Assembly (NCBI GenBank): GCA_019637395.1
Contig: JAHBVR010000009.1
Coordinates: 248,001 to 312,000, forward strand
Source: Vulcanimicrobiota bacterium
Lineage (GTDB): Bacteria > Vulcanimicrobiota > Xenobia > Xenobiales > JADMJV01
Direction of reading: 5' to 3'
DNA length: 64,000 bases
Shown: positions 9,342 through 17,315 of the stretch, piece by piece
Position numbering within the stretch: the first letter of the stretch is position 1
Layout of the letters: each line of letters starts with the position of its first letter
Translations under genes and position numbers: made by a program
The notes under the pieces: model-generated
What the model saw: only the letters and a program-made list of their open reading frames with translations
Database searches by the model: none
Told to the model about the DNA's origin: nothing

Positions 9342-10313
9342 ATGGTTATTTCTTCGCTGAAGCTGGTTGAACCGGACCTGCTTCGAGTAGAAGAACAACT
9401 GGTAACACTGCTGGAGAAACGCGGCGGAGTGCTGAAAGGCCCCGCCGAGATGATGTTTCGGGGCGGCGGCAAGCGCCTGCGCCCTGCCCTGGTGTTGCTT
9501 TCCTCCCGCCTCTTCGGACCGCAGCCCGAGAGTGCTATCTCGATCGCGGCGGCGGTGGAGATGGTTCACGGTGCTTCCTTGATTCACGATGACGTGATCG
9601 ACAATACCGACGTGCGCCGCGGCCAACCGACCATGAAGGCCCTCAGCGGCAATCGAATCGCGGTGCTGTTGGGCGATTTGCTGCTCTGTCAGGCGCTGCT
9701 GGCCGTGGCCGAACTGGACCGGGTGGTGCTGGTCCAGGTGGTATCGCAGGCGGTGGCCGATATGACCGCCGGCCAGATCCTGGAGCTGCGCCAGCAAGGC
9801 AACGTTGAGACGCAGGTGGATGACTACCTGCGCATGATCGAAGGTAAAACGGCCGCTCTGATGGAGGCCGGTTGCCGTCTGGGAGCCTTGCTGACCGGCG
9901 CTACTCCGGCCCAGGTCGAGGCTTGCGGCCAGTTTGGCTTGAATTTGGGAATGGCTTTCCAGATCAGCGACGATGTGCTCGACATCTGGGGCAACCCCGA
10001 CAAGTTGGGCAAACCGACCGGTTCGGATCTGCGCGAGCGCAAGTATACCTTGCCTTTTCTCTATGCTTACCAGCAATCGCTCAAACCGCAGCGAAATCTG
10101 GTGCGCCAGTTGCTCACCCAGGATACCCTGGAGCCCGGAGCCATGCAGGCGCTGGTGCAATGGATGGATCAGAACCACAGTCGCGAACATGCCATCGAGC
10201 TGGCCGAGAAGTATATCCGGCAGGCGCGCGCGGCTTTGCGGCAAACTCCTGCCGGACCGACCAGGACCACTTTGGAAGAACTTCTCGACTATGTCGTGAA
10301 CCGGGAGCACTGA
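9342..10313 (+). CDS. Long-chain polyprenyl diphosphate synthase
   Basis: About 323 residues of the trans-isoprenyl diphosphate synthase family, adding isopentenyl diphosphate to an allylic primer. Seen: GGGKRLRPALVLLS, the first aspartate-rich motif in SLIHDDVIDNTDVRRGQPT, GDLLLCQAL and the second motif FQISDDVLDIWG followed by a lysine pair region. There is no bulky residue cluster just before the first motif that would point to short products, so an octaprenyl/heptaprenyl (quinone side-chain) product is likely. The frame is open from 9291, but ATG at 9342 is preferred because a strong GGGAGGAAAGG site lies 8-18 nt upstream. It ends 7 bp before nuoA, a sensible pairing of quinone synthesis with complex I. 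Confidence 0.9.
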   Translation: MVISSLKLVEPDLLRVEEQLVTLLEKRGGVLKGPAEMMFRGGGKRLRPALVLLSSRLFGPQPESAISIAAAVEMVHGASLIHDDVIDNTDVRRGQPTMKALSGNRIAVLLGDLLLCQALLAVAELDRVVLVQVVSQAVADMTAGQILELRQQGNVETQVDDYLRMIEGKTAALMEAGCRLGALLTGATPAQVEACGQFGLNLGMAFQISDDVLDIWGNPDKLGKPTGSDLRERKYTLPFLYAYQQSLKPQRNLVRQLLTQDTLEPGAMQALVQWMDQNHSREHAIELAEKYIRQARAALRQTPAGPTRTTLEELLDYVVNREH

Positions 10314-10320
10314 ACCTCGC

Positions 10321-10701
10321 ATGGATGGAAATTACGGATATATCGCGCTGTTTCTGCTAGGCGGGGCGGGCTTCGTCGGCTTTAACTTCAGCCTGGCCAG
10401 CTTCGTGACGCGGCTGGTGCAGAGCCATCGCCCCAGCCGCACCAAGGGCCTGGCCTACGAGTGCGGTGAGCCGCCCAGCGGCGAAGCCTGGGTGCAATAC
10501 AACGTACGCTATTACCTGTACGCAATGCTTTTCGTGATTTTTGACGTGGAAGCGGCCTACATGATTCCCTGGGCCGCCGAGTTTCGCAAGTTACTGGCGG
10601 AACTGGGCACGCTGGTGGTGGTTGAAATGGCTGGATTCCTGGCGATCCTGCTATTGGCATTGTGTTACGCCTGGAGGAAAGGGGCCCTGGAATGGACTTA
10701 A
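10321..10701 (+). CDS. nuoA: NADH-quinone oxidoreductase subunit A
   Basis: 126-residue membrane subunit of respiratory complex I with three hydrophobic helices. Seen: the loop [20 protein letters not shown] with the conserved cysteine, and [15 protein letters not shown] with the conserved aspartate and glutamate in the second helix. First gene of the nuo unit; its end overlaps nuoB by 10 bases. Confidence 0.95.
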   Translation: MDGNYGYIALFLLGGAGFVGFNFSLASFVTRLVQSHRPSRTKGLAYECGEPPSGEAWVQYNVRYYLYAMLFVIFDVEAAYMIPWAAEFRKLLAELGTLVVVEMAGFLAILLLALCYAWRKGALEWT

Positions 10702-11318
10702 TCAAAAAAATTCCTGCTTACATCGAGCGCATCCCCAATGGCGGCATCCTCATGACCGGCCTGGATTGGGTGCTCAACAACGCCAAAGCCAGCTCCATGT
10801 GGTATATGCTTTTCGGTCTGGCCTGTTGCGCCATCGAATTGATGGCCACCGGCGCTTCCCGCTATGATTTCGATCGCCTCGGCATGATTTTTCGGGCCAC
10901 ACCGCGCCAAACCGACCTGATGATCGTGGCGGGGACGCTGACTCTGAAAATGGCGCCTCGCGTCAAGTTGCTCTACGAACAAATGCCTGACCCCAAGTAT
11001 GTAATCGCCATGGGCGGCTGCACCATGCACGGCGGGCCTTTCTATCACGACTCCTACTCGGTGCTCAAGGGCGTCGACAAAATCATTCCGGTGGACATCC
11101 ACGTGGCCGGCTGCCCGCCCCGCCCGGAAGCTCTGCTCAATGGCTGCATCGCCTTGCAGGACCTGATCAAAGGCGAGAAAGTCGGTCGCCAGCGGGACCG
11201 GCCCGGCCTGCGCCACATTGACCCCAGCACCAATCTGCCTCTGCTGGTGCGCCCCGATACCGGCCTGATCCGCCCCAATCAGATTCTCATGCCCGACCAG
11301 TTGCGAGTTTTGAGTTGA
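10692..11318 (+). CDS. nuoB: NADH-quinone oxidoreductase subunit B
   Basis: 208-residue peripheral subunit holding the last iron-sulfur cluster (N2), which hands electrons to quinone. The four ligands are visible: the adjacent pair in [10 protein letters not shown], one in [10 protein letters not shown] and one in [12 protein letters not shown]. The start is ATG at 10692, with GGAAAGGGG upstream inside nuoA. The C-terminal 35 residues after the cluster domain are somewhat longer than in E. coli. It is followed by nuoC with a four-base TTGA overlap. Confidence 0.96.
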   Translation: MDLIKKIPAYIERIPNGGILMTGLDWVLNNAKASSMWYMLFGLACCAIELMATGASRYDFDRLGMIFRATPRQTDLMIVAGTLTLKMAPRVKLLYEQMPDPKYVIAMGGCTMHGGPFYHDSYSVLKGVDKIIPVDIHVAGCPPRPEALLNGCIALQDLIKGEKVGRQRDRPGLRHIDPSTNLPLLVRPDTGLIRPNQILMPDQLRVLS

Positions 11319-11779
11319 CCCCCGGAGAATTCGCCGCCCATTTGGGCGAGCAATATTCGGAGCATAAATTCAGCCTGGATGAGTTGAACGAGGAGTGCGT
11401 GTTGCTGCCTCTGGAGATCGTCCCGCAGTGCTTCGAGTTTCTGCGCGACGATGACGCCACCCAGATGGATTACTTTGACTTTTCCACCTGCGTGGATCGC
11501 CCGCCGGACCGATTGGACCTGGTTTACTCCATGTATTCCACCGTGCACAAGCACCGGGCCCAGTTCAAGGTGATTCTGGACCGCCACAACGCGGCTGTGC
11601 CCAGCGTGAGCCATCTGTGGGAAAACGCCAACTGGAATGAACGGGAAATCTATGATCTGTACGGGGTCTTCTTCCCCGGCCATAAGGACTTGCGCCGGCT
11701 GATGATGCCCGACGACTGGGAGGGACACCCTTTGCGGAAAGACTACGCGCATCCTAATCTGGTGGTGCGTCCTGATTAA
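11315..11779 (+). CDS. nuoC: NADH-quinone oxidoreductase subunit C
   Basis: 154 residues, the 30-kDa subunit of the peripheral arm, separate from NuoD (fused in E. coli). Seen: the family signature in [20 protein letters not shown] and the closing [11 protein letters not shown]. The start codon is TTG overlapping the nuoB stop (TTGA), placing the protein under translational coupling. The N-terminal half ([10 protein letters not shown]...[10 protein letters not shown]) matches the ferredoxin-like fold of the family. Confidence 0.94.
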   Translation: MTPGEFAAHLGEQYSEHKFSLDELNEECVLLPLEIVPQCFEFLRDDDATQMDYFDFSTCVDRPPDRLDLVYSMYSTVHKHRAQFKVILDRHNAAVPSVSHLWENANWNEREIYDLYGVFFPGHKDLRRLMMPDDWEGHPLRKDYAHPNLVVRPD

Positions 11780-11828
11780 TATAAGCGACGACGGCGGCGC
11801 GCTGCGCACCGAAGAATTCGAACTCAAC

Positions 11829-12896
11829 ATGGGCCCCCAGCACCCGTCGACCCACGGTGTGCTGCGCATGGTCTTGAAAATGGACGGTGAGCGGGTGGTC
11901 GACTGTGACCCGGTGGTGGGTTACCTGCATCGTTCCATCGAGAAGATGGCGGAAAACCGCACCTTTACCCAGGTGATTCCAGTCACCGATCGCCTCGACT
12001 ATTGCACTTCGATGACCTCCAACTACGTCTACGTGCTGGCCGTCGAGAAGCTGGCCGACCTGACGCCGCCTCCGCGGGCCGAATACATCCGCGTCATCAT
12101 GACGGAACTTAACCGCATCGCTTCCCACCTTCTCTGGTACGGCACTTTTTGCCTGGAAATCGGCGCCACCACGCCCTTCCTCTACTCGTTCCGCGACCGG
12201 GAAAAAGTGCTCGACCTTTTCGAGTCGGCCTGCGGCGCCCGCTTGCTCTACAACTACATCCGTATCGGCGGTGTGAGTCAGGATATCAACCAGAAGTTCC
12301 TGGACCGGATGATCGAGTTCCTGGATTACTGGGAGCCGATTATCCCCGAGTATGAGCAGCTGCTGGATGAGAATCCCATCTTCTACAACCGGACCGTCGG
12401 TGTGGGCACCGTGCCGCTGGCCATGTGCCGCAACTACGGGGTGAGCGGGCCCAACGTGCGCGCCGCCGGCGTGGCGGAGGATGTGCGCCGCGATGATCCT
12501 TTCGCCGTTTACAAGGAGCTCGAATTCGACATTCCGGTGGAAAAAGAGTCTGACGTGTTTGCGCGCTACCGCGTGCGCATGCGCGAACTCCGGGAGAGCG
12601 CCAGGATTTTGCGCCAGTGCTACGAGAAGATTCCCACCGGGGCCTTCGGACTGCCGCTGAACTATCGCTTCAAGGTTCCCCCCGGCGAGACTTACGTGCA
12701 TATCGAATCGCCGCGGGGCGACATCGGTTGCTATCTGGCCAGTAGCGGCGGAGATATGCCCTGGCGCTGCAAGTTTCGCACTCCCAGCTTCGTGCATATC
12801 CAGCTCTTCAAAAAGCTCCTGGAAGGCGTGCTGATTCCCGATATCATGGCCATCTGCGCCAGCTTCGATATCGTTTTGCCTGAGACGGACCGATGA
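11829..12896 (+). CDS. nuoD: NADH-quinone oxidoreductase subunit D
   Basis: 49-kDa subunit forming the quinone-binding cavity with NuoB. Seen: NMGPQHPSTHGVLRM, DPVVGYLHRSIEKMAE, TFTQVIPVTDRLDY, RTVGVGTVPLA, SGPNVRAAGV and the C-terminal FDIVLPETDR. 355 residues are counted from the first ordinary start (ATG, 11829), but conserved family sequence begins earlier. The frame remains open upstream through LRTEEFELNMGPQHPSTHG, as expected for the first beta strand, with only ATT (11775), ATA (11781) or CTG (11772, 11802) available as starts. The true start is therefore probably a rare codon overlapping the end of nuoC. Confidence 0.94.
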   Translation: MGPQHPSTHGVLRMVLKMDGERVVDCDPVVGYLHRSIEKMAENRTFTQVIPVTDRLDYCTSMTSNYVYVLAVEKLADLTPPPRAEYIRVIMTELNRIASHLLWYGTFCLEIGATTPFLYSFRDREKVLDLFESACGARLLYNYIRIGGVSQDINQKFLDRMIEFLDYWEPIIPEYEQLLDENPIFYNRTVGVGTVPLAMCRNYGVSGPNVRAAGVAEDVRRDDPFAVYKELEFDIPVEKESDVFARYRVRMRELRESARILRQCYEKIPTGAFGLPLNYRFKVPPGETYVHIESPRGDIGCYLASSGGDMPWRCKFRTPSFVHIQLFKKLLEGVLIPDIMAICASFDIVLPETDR

Positions 12897-12934
12897 TGGC
12901 AGGATCCCAGGAGAGGCTGGGTTAACCACGGTCG

Positions 12935-14149
12935 ATGCCTGAGTGGGTCCAATTTTCCGCGGGAAAGCATTTCCAGGATCTGATCGCGCACCTGAGTGGA
13001 CGCTCGGTGCCGGAAATCCTGGTCATGCCGATTATGCTGGCGGTCATCCTCGGCTTCATCTGCGGTTCTTCGCTGATTTTGATCTGGGCCGAACGCAAAG
13101 TGGCCGCCCGCATTCAGAATCGTGTCGGCCCCATGATGACCGGCCCGCGCAAGTTGGCGGAATTCTCGATGTGGACCGGTGGGCTGCTGCAGACGGCGGC
13201 GGACGCCATCAAACTACTGGTCAAGGAATTGATCATCCCCAGCAAGACCGACCCCGTTCCCTTTATCGCGGCTCCAGTCTTGATCGTGACCGTGTGCGTG
13301 ACCGCCTTCGTGGTCATCCCTTTCGGTCCCGCGCTTTCGGTCAGCGATCTGAACATCGGGGTGGTTCATGTGGTTTCGATCTCCAGCTTGACGGTTCTCT
13401 CGATCGTGATGGCGGGGTGGTCGTCCAACAGCAAATACAGCCTGTTGGGCGGCTTGCGTTCAGCGGCCCAGATGCTGAGCTATGAAATCCCTCTGATCTT
13501 CGCCCTGCTCGGCCCGATTTTGCTGGCCGGCGGCCTCTCCATGCAGAAAATGGTGCTGGCTCAACGCGAATACGGATGCTGGTTCTTCCTGCCCAGCTTG
13601 CTGGGATTCCTGATTTACTACGTGGCCTCCATTGCGGAGGTCAATCGCCCTCCCTTTGACATTCCCGAGGCGGAGTCCGAGTTGGTGGCCGGCTACGTTT
13701 CAGAATACTCGGGCATGATGTTCGCCATGTTTTTCTTAGCCGAGTTCGCCAACATGTTCCTGGTGTGCTCGGTGGCCGCCACCGTCTTTCTGGGAGGATG
13801 GTTGGTGCCGTTCATGGCCGTACCCGAGCAGATGACGCCAGGCTATATTGCCCTTGGCACCCTGGTATTTTTCGCCAAGACCTCTTTCCTGGTTTTTATC
13901 ATGATGTGGATCCGCTGGACCTTCCCCAGGGTTCGGCCTGACCATCTCATGAATCTCGGTTGGAAGTATCTCTTTCCGCTTTCGTTGCTCAATTTGCTGA
14001 TCTGCGCCGGCGTGGCCGTCCTCAAAGACGTCTACAAACTCAACGGCTGGGGCGTCAGCCTGGCCAGCCTGGGCGCGCTGGTCTTCGTTCTCCTGTTGCT
14101 GCAAGTCGTGCGCGTTCCGCGTCCCACGGCCTTCTTGGAGAAAGTATGA
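12935..14149 (+). CDS. nuoH: NADH-quinone oxidoreductase subunit H
   Basis: 404-residue membrane subunit at the junction of the two arms of complex I, lining the quinone entry site. Seen: WAERKVAARIQNRVGP, LLQTAADAIKLLVKE, LRSAAQMLSYEIPL and the acidic loop EVNRPPFDIPEAESELVAGY. About eight hydrophobic helices. The start is ATG, with GGAGAGG rather far upstream. It overlaps nuoJ by four bases (ATGA). nuoI, which normally follows nuoH, is not here. Confidence 0.96.
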   Translation: MPEWVQFSAGKHFQDLIAHLSGRSVPEILVMPIMLAVILGFICGSSLILIWAERKVAARIQNRVGPMMTGPRKLAEFSMWTGGLLQTAADAIKLLVKELIIPSKTDPVPFIAAPVLIVTVCVTAFVVIPFGPALSVSDLNIGVVHVVSISSLTVLSIVMAGWSSNSKYSLLGGLRSAAQMLSYEIPLIFALLGPILLAGGLSMQKMVLAQREYGCWFFLPSLLGFLIYYVASIAEVNRPPFDIPEAESELVAGYVSEYSGMMFAMFFLAEFANMFLVCSVAATVFLGGWLVPFMAVPEQMTPGYIALGTLVFFAKTSFLVFIMMWIRWTFPRVRPDHLMNLGWKYLFPLSLLNLLICAGVAVLKDVYKLNGWGVSLASLGALVFVLLLLQVVRVPRPTAFLEKV

Positions 14150-14643
14150 GCGAGGCGATCGCCTTCTATGTGCTTTCCGGCCTGGTGCTGGCCTCGGCCT
14201 GGTCGGTGGTGCGCAACGAGAACCTCTTTCATGCCGGACTTTCCCTGATTTTGTGTTTCGTCGGCGTGGCCGGCATTTACGTCAATCTGGACGCGCCCTT
14301 CCTGGGCGCCATGCAGGTGCTGATATATGCCGGCGCTATCGCGGTATTGCTCCTTTTCGGCTTCATGCTCACCCACGACCTGATGAACGCGAAGCAAGAG
14401 CGCAATCAGCACGCCGCGGGCATTTTCGCGGCCGTGCTTATGGCGCTGGTGCTGATCGGCACGATTGCGGGTGCGCAGTGGTATGGTTCGAGCGGACAAC
14501 CGGTCAAGTTCGGGGTGGAAAGCCTGGCTCGCCGCTATATGCAACAAGACCTGGTGTCTTTCGAAGTGGTGGCGCTATTGTTGCTGGCCTCGCTGATGGG
14601 CGCGGTGGTGATTGCCCGCAAAGAAGAAGGGAGCCGCGATTGA
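14146..14643 (+). CDS. nuoJ: NADH-quinone oxidoreductase subunit J
   Basis: 165-residue five-helix membrane subunit. Seen: the conserved AMQVLIYAGAIAVLLLFGFML in the third helix region, which contains the pi-bulge of complex I structures, and a C-terminal ALLLLASLMGAVVIARKE. The longer open frame starts within nuoH; ATG at 14146 is chosen because it overlaps the nuoH stop (ATGA) and gives the family's normal length. Confidence 0.94.
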   Translation: MSEAIAFYVLSGLVLASAWSVVRNENLFHAGLSLILCFVGVAGIYVNLDAPFLGAMQVLIYAGAIAVLLLFGFMLTHDLMNAKQERNQHAAGIFAAVLMALVLIGTIAGAQWYGSSGQPVKFGVESLARRYMQQDLVSFEVVALLLLASLMGAVVIARKEEGSRD

Positions 14644-14942
14644 TCGGGCTGCCTCACTATCTGATTTTGTCGGCCTTGCTGTTCTCCTTGGGGCTCTACG
14701 GGGTGCTGACCCGCAGGAACGCCATCGGCGTGCTCATGGCCGTGGAATTGATGTTCAATTCGGTCAACATCAACCTGATGGCCTTTTCCCACTACATGAT
14801 GGACACGGCCGGTCTGGCCTTCTGCATCTTCGTCATCACCGTGGCCGCCGCCGAAGTGACGGTGGGCGTAGCCCTGGTGCTATCCGTCTACCGCAACCGC
14901 AATCTCATCGACCTCGATCAGGTGGCTGAACTCAAGGGTTAG
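14640..14942 (+). CDS. nuoK: NADH-quinone oxidoreductase subunit K
   Basis: 100 residues, three helices, homologous to Mrp antiporter subunit C. Seen: NAIGVLMAVELMFNSVNINL with the conserved glutamate and asparagine, and FVITVAAAEVTVGVALVLSVY with the second conserved glutamate. The start is TTG in a TTGA overlap with nuoJ. It is the last nuo gene here; the proton-pumping nuoL, M and N do not follow. Confidence 0.95.
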   Translation: MIGLPHYLILSALLFSLGLYGVLTRRNAIGVLMAVELMFNSVNINLMAFSHYMMDTAGLAFCIFVITVAAAEVTVGVALVLSVYRNRNLIDLDQVAELKG

Positions 14943-14979
14943 ATTTGCTCCTGCAGCGGGCGCATGATACGCTGCCCAC

Positions 14980-15240
14980 ATGGAAGCAAGTACGCCCAGG
15001 CAGTATACTATCCGAAACATTCCCGACGATGTCGATGCCGCCCTCAGGCAACGTGCCCGCGACACAAAGAAGAGCTTTAATCAGGTGGCATTAGAGGCCC
15101 TGATGGCCGGAGTGAGCAAAGATCGCCGGCCAGTTCGTGACTTTAGTGATATTGCCGGTGGTCTGAGCCCTGAGGAGGCAGGGAAATTCGGCTTCAACGG
15201 CGGCTCGACTCGGATCTTTGGAAGTGAAGATCACCCTTGA
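14980..15240 (+). CDS. FitA/Arc-type ribbon-helix-helix antitoxin
   Basis: 86 residues. The N-terminal part QYTIRNIPDDVDAALRQRAR followed by KSFNQVALEAL has the beta-strand, helix and helix pattern of Arc/FitA ribbon-helix-helix DNA-binding proteins. The C-terminal tail (RDFSDIAGGLSPEEAGKF) resembles the region that wraps a PIN toxin. It overlaps by 17 bases a toxin gene that is broken, so this is an antitoxin outliving its toxin. In intact pairs such proteins repress their own operon. It sits just after nuoK as an insertion, perhaps where further nuo genes once were. Confidence 0.82.
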   Translation: MEASTPRQYTIRNIPDDVDAALRQRARDTKKSFNQVALEALMAGVSKDRRPVRDFSDIAGGLSPEEAGKFGFNGGSTRIFGSEDHP

Positions 15241-15568
15241 CTCCAATCGCTATTCGGATCTAAGGCGCGGAGTGACTGAAGTGGTGGAGCTCCTTGGCGA
15301 GGTGGCTGAAATTTCACGTTCCTTTGATTGTCCTGGCAGAGCAGCGAGCTGGCTTCGCCTATGGTGGACGTCGTAAGGAGAACGAAGCGTCAGAGGGGTG
15401 TATTTGTCCTCAAGCCGGATGAGCAAACTTCGAGAGCGCGGCACTCCGATTCCTACCAATGCTCTTTGGATCGCGGCCCTTACGATCCAGCACAATCTCG
15501 TGCTATTCGATCGGGACTCGGACTTTGACCGGATACCACAGTTGAACAGGGTTGGCCCGTTGACCTGA
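15224..15568 (+). pseudogene. PIN-domain (FitB/VapC-like) toxin, broken by frameshifts and a deletion
   Basis: Starts with GTG and KITLDSNRYSDLRRGVTEVV, the usual PIN N-terminus with its first metal-binding aspartate. After GEVAEI one extra base shifts the frame; the expected VPLIVLAEQRAGFAYGGRRK reads on in the next frame, and RGVFVLKPDEQTS in a third. The end (LRERGTPIPTNALWIAAL, then LVLFDRDSDFDRIPQL) is again in another frame, after loss of about a dozen residues. Several independent lesions mean the toxin cannot be made. The pattern is a normal PIN ribonuclease of about 130 residues in decay. Confidence 0.85.
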
Positions 15569-16096
15569 TCAAGCGGAGAATTCATCGGGGACGATGGCCG
15601 GGAGGTCGCAGTGCTGCCGGGCCCAGTGGTAGCCTTCTAGAAAGCCAATGGCCTTTTCCGCCTGGGGATAGGCTTTGACCAGGGCCCAGAAGCGCACGCT
15701 GTGGTTCGCCTCGATAAGGTGTGCCAGTTCATGCACTATCACGTAGTCGATCACATAGGCCGGCAGCTTGAGCAATTCGTGGCTTAAGCGAATACGGCCG
15801 CTGTCCGGAGTGCAACTGCCCCAGCGCTGCTTCTGATTGGTCACCCAGTCGATCGAGAATTTGAGTTTGCCCGCGAAATAGCGCCGGTTTAGAGCCTGGG
15901 CCCGGCGCATCAGCGGGGTTTCCGGAGCGCTGGCCGGTTCTTGGCGGCGTTGAAAGCGTGCCCGCATACGCTCGATCCAGTATTGTTCCTGGGCACGCGA
16001 CAGGCGAGCCGGCAGACGGACCACCAGCACTCCCTGTTCCAGGGTGGCGCTGATGGTCTTACGCCGCTTGGCGCTGCGGACGACGCGGACTTCCAA
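15569..16096 (-). CDS. YgjP-type (DUF45, M48-like) metal-dependent hydrolase
   Basis: 175 residues. The zinc motif is HELAH in YVIVHELAHLIEANHSVRFW, with the third ligand expected in the downstream NHS segment, as in the DUF45/YgjP group. Preceding it is QKQRWGSCTPDSGRIRLSHEL, the other family signature. Cytoplasmic; the role of the family is largely unknown. The N-terminal RRKTISATLEQGVLVVRLP strand pair is standard. The start is ATG at 16096, one base away from the end of the upstream aminopeptidase gene, which points to co-transcription. Confidence 0.88.
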   Translation of the reverse strand: MEVRVVRSAKRRKTISATLEQGVLVVRLPARLSRAQEQYWIERMRARFQRRQEPASAPETPLMRRAQALNRRYFAGKLKFSIDWVTNQKQRWGSCTPDSGRIRLSHELLKLPAYVIDYVIVHELAHLIEANHSVRFWALVKAYPQAEKAIGFLEGYHWARQHCDLPAIVPDEFSA

Positions 16097-16097
16097 G

Positions 16098-17195
16098 TTA
16101 CCTTAAACTTTTGAGGACCGGAGCCACCGACGGGTCAGTGGCCAGGTAAGCGTAGTCGAAGCCCAGGCGGTCGGCCAGGAAGATGCCGTGCTCCATCACC
16201 TGGTAGCCGTCGATCCACACATCGCAACTGCCGGTAATCACGTCCACATGGGTACAGCACTGCCAGTCGGCGCCGGTCTGGCTACCGTAGGGGTCGCCAA
16301 AAGCGATATGAATCCCGGGCATCTTCTCATCCTGGAGCAAATTGCCGGTGAACTCGAAGACGGCCAGGTTGGTGCCGATGGCGAACTCACCCACGCGGTT
16401 GCTGCCCTCGGCCGTATGACAATAATCCCAGAATTCTTTTTCCAGCTCTTTGTTGTCGCACAAAACCTTCTTCAGGTAGCCACCCTCGATGAAAAGCGTC
16501 ATGGGTGTCTTGTCGAGCACGCCGTACTTAGCGCTGAAGTAGTCGCCGACAGTGCCGTCGACCACGAAGATGCCGTCCACCGACCAGGGGGCGGTAAAAA
16601 TTTCCCCGCCGGGTAGATTGGACCAGACTTCCTCGATGATTCCAGAGGTTTTGCGCCAGGTGTAGTCCGGGTTGAAAGTGGCTACCAGGTCCGTGCCGAA
16701 GCGGCTTTTGACCACGATCTCCTTGGCCACCCTGGTTTTTTCCAGCAGGCGCTTGGAAACTTCGTCGACCTTGTTGAAATCGGCGCGCATGCCCTGGCAC
16801 ATGATGTCTTCGGTGATGCCCACCATGTGGGCGTAGCGCAGGCCCAGGGCCTCGACGCGGCGCACGAACTGCTGGCGCGAAACCAGTTCCCCTTTCTGGG
16901 GGAAGACGCAGTAGATGCAGACTTCACAGCTCTCCAGCGGGTCCATGATTTCAGCCGGGTAGAGGTTAGAGGGGCGCTCCACGTGATCTTCGATGACGCG
17001 AATGGAGACCTCGCGCGCCACTTTGCGGGCGGCTTCGTAGATGGCCCAACCCACCGACTGAGTCTGGCGGTCCGTGACGATATAGACGCGCTGCTCGGGC
17101 TGCACCTTCAGGCAGACTTCAATGGCGTTGCGCGCACCGGGCACCAGTTCCGGGTGATAGTGGGGTACGGTCAAAGTGGCCTCCGAATGACTCAT
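16098..17195 (-). CDS. M29-like leucyl aminopeptidase (AmpS/aminopeptidase T family)
   Basis: 365 residues related to the M29 metallo-aminopeptidases (COG2309), which remove N-terminal residues with a pair of divalent metals. Seen: ARNAIEVCLKVQPEQRVYIVTD at the N-terminus, a central FGTDLVATFNPDYTW segment, NLPGGEIFTAPW with a metal-ligand glutamate, NRVGEFAIGTN with another, and HIAFGDPYGSQ with histidine. The order matches the family. It leads a two-gene unit with the YgjP-type hydrolase. Some members of this group have diverged to biosynthetic roles, so specificity is open. Confidence 0.82.
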   Translation of the reverse strand: MSHSEATLTVPHYHPELVPGARNAIEVCLKVQPEQRVYIVTDRQTQSVGWAIYEAARKVAREVSIRVIEDHVERPSNLYPAEIMDPLESCEVCIYCVFPQKGELVSRQQFVRRVEALGLRYAHMVGITEDIMCQGMRADFNKVDEVSKRLLEKTRVAKEIVVKSRFGTDLVATFNPDYTWRKTSGIIEEVWSNLPGGEIFTAPWSVDGIFVVDGTVGDYFSAKYGVLDKTPMTLFIEGGYLKKVLCDNKELEKEFWDYCHTAEGSNRVGEFAIGTNLAVFEFTGNLLQDEKMPGIHIAFGDPYGSQTGADWQCCTHVDVITGSCDVWIDGYQVMEHGIFLADRLGFDYAYLATDPSVAPVLKSLR

Positions 17196-17315
17196 CCTGC
17201 AAAAACTCCTGTATTCTCAAGGAATAACCGGGACTTACCCAGGGTCCCTCACTCTTAACCATGTCCAAATTGCACTTTCACAGGACTTGCCCCAGGTGGC
17301 CGAAAGTATCTTCCG

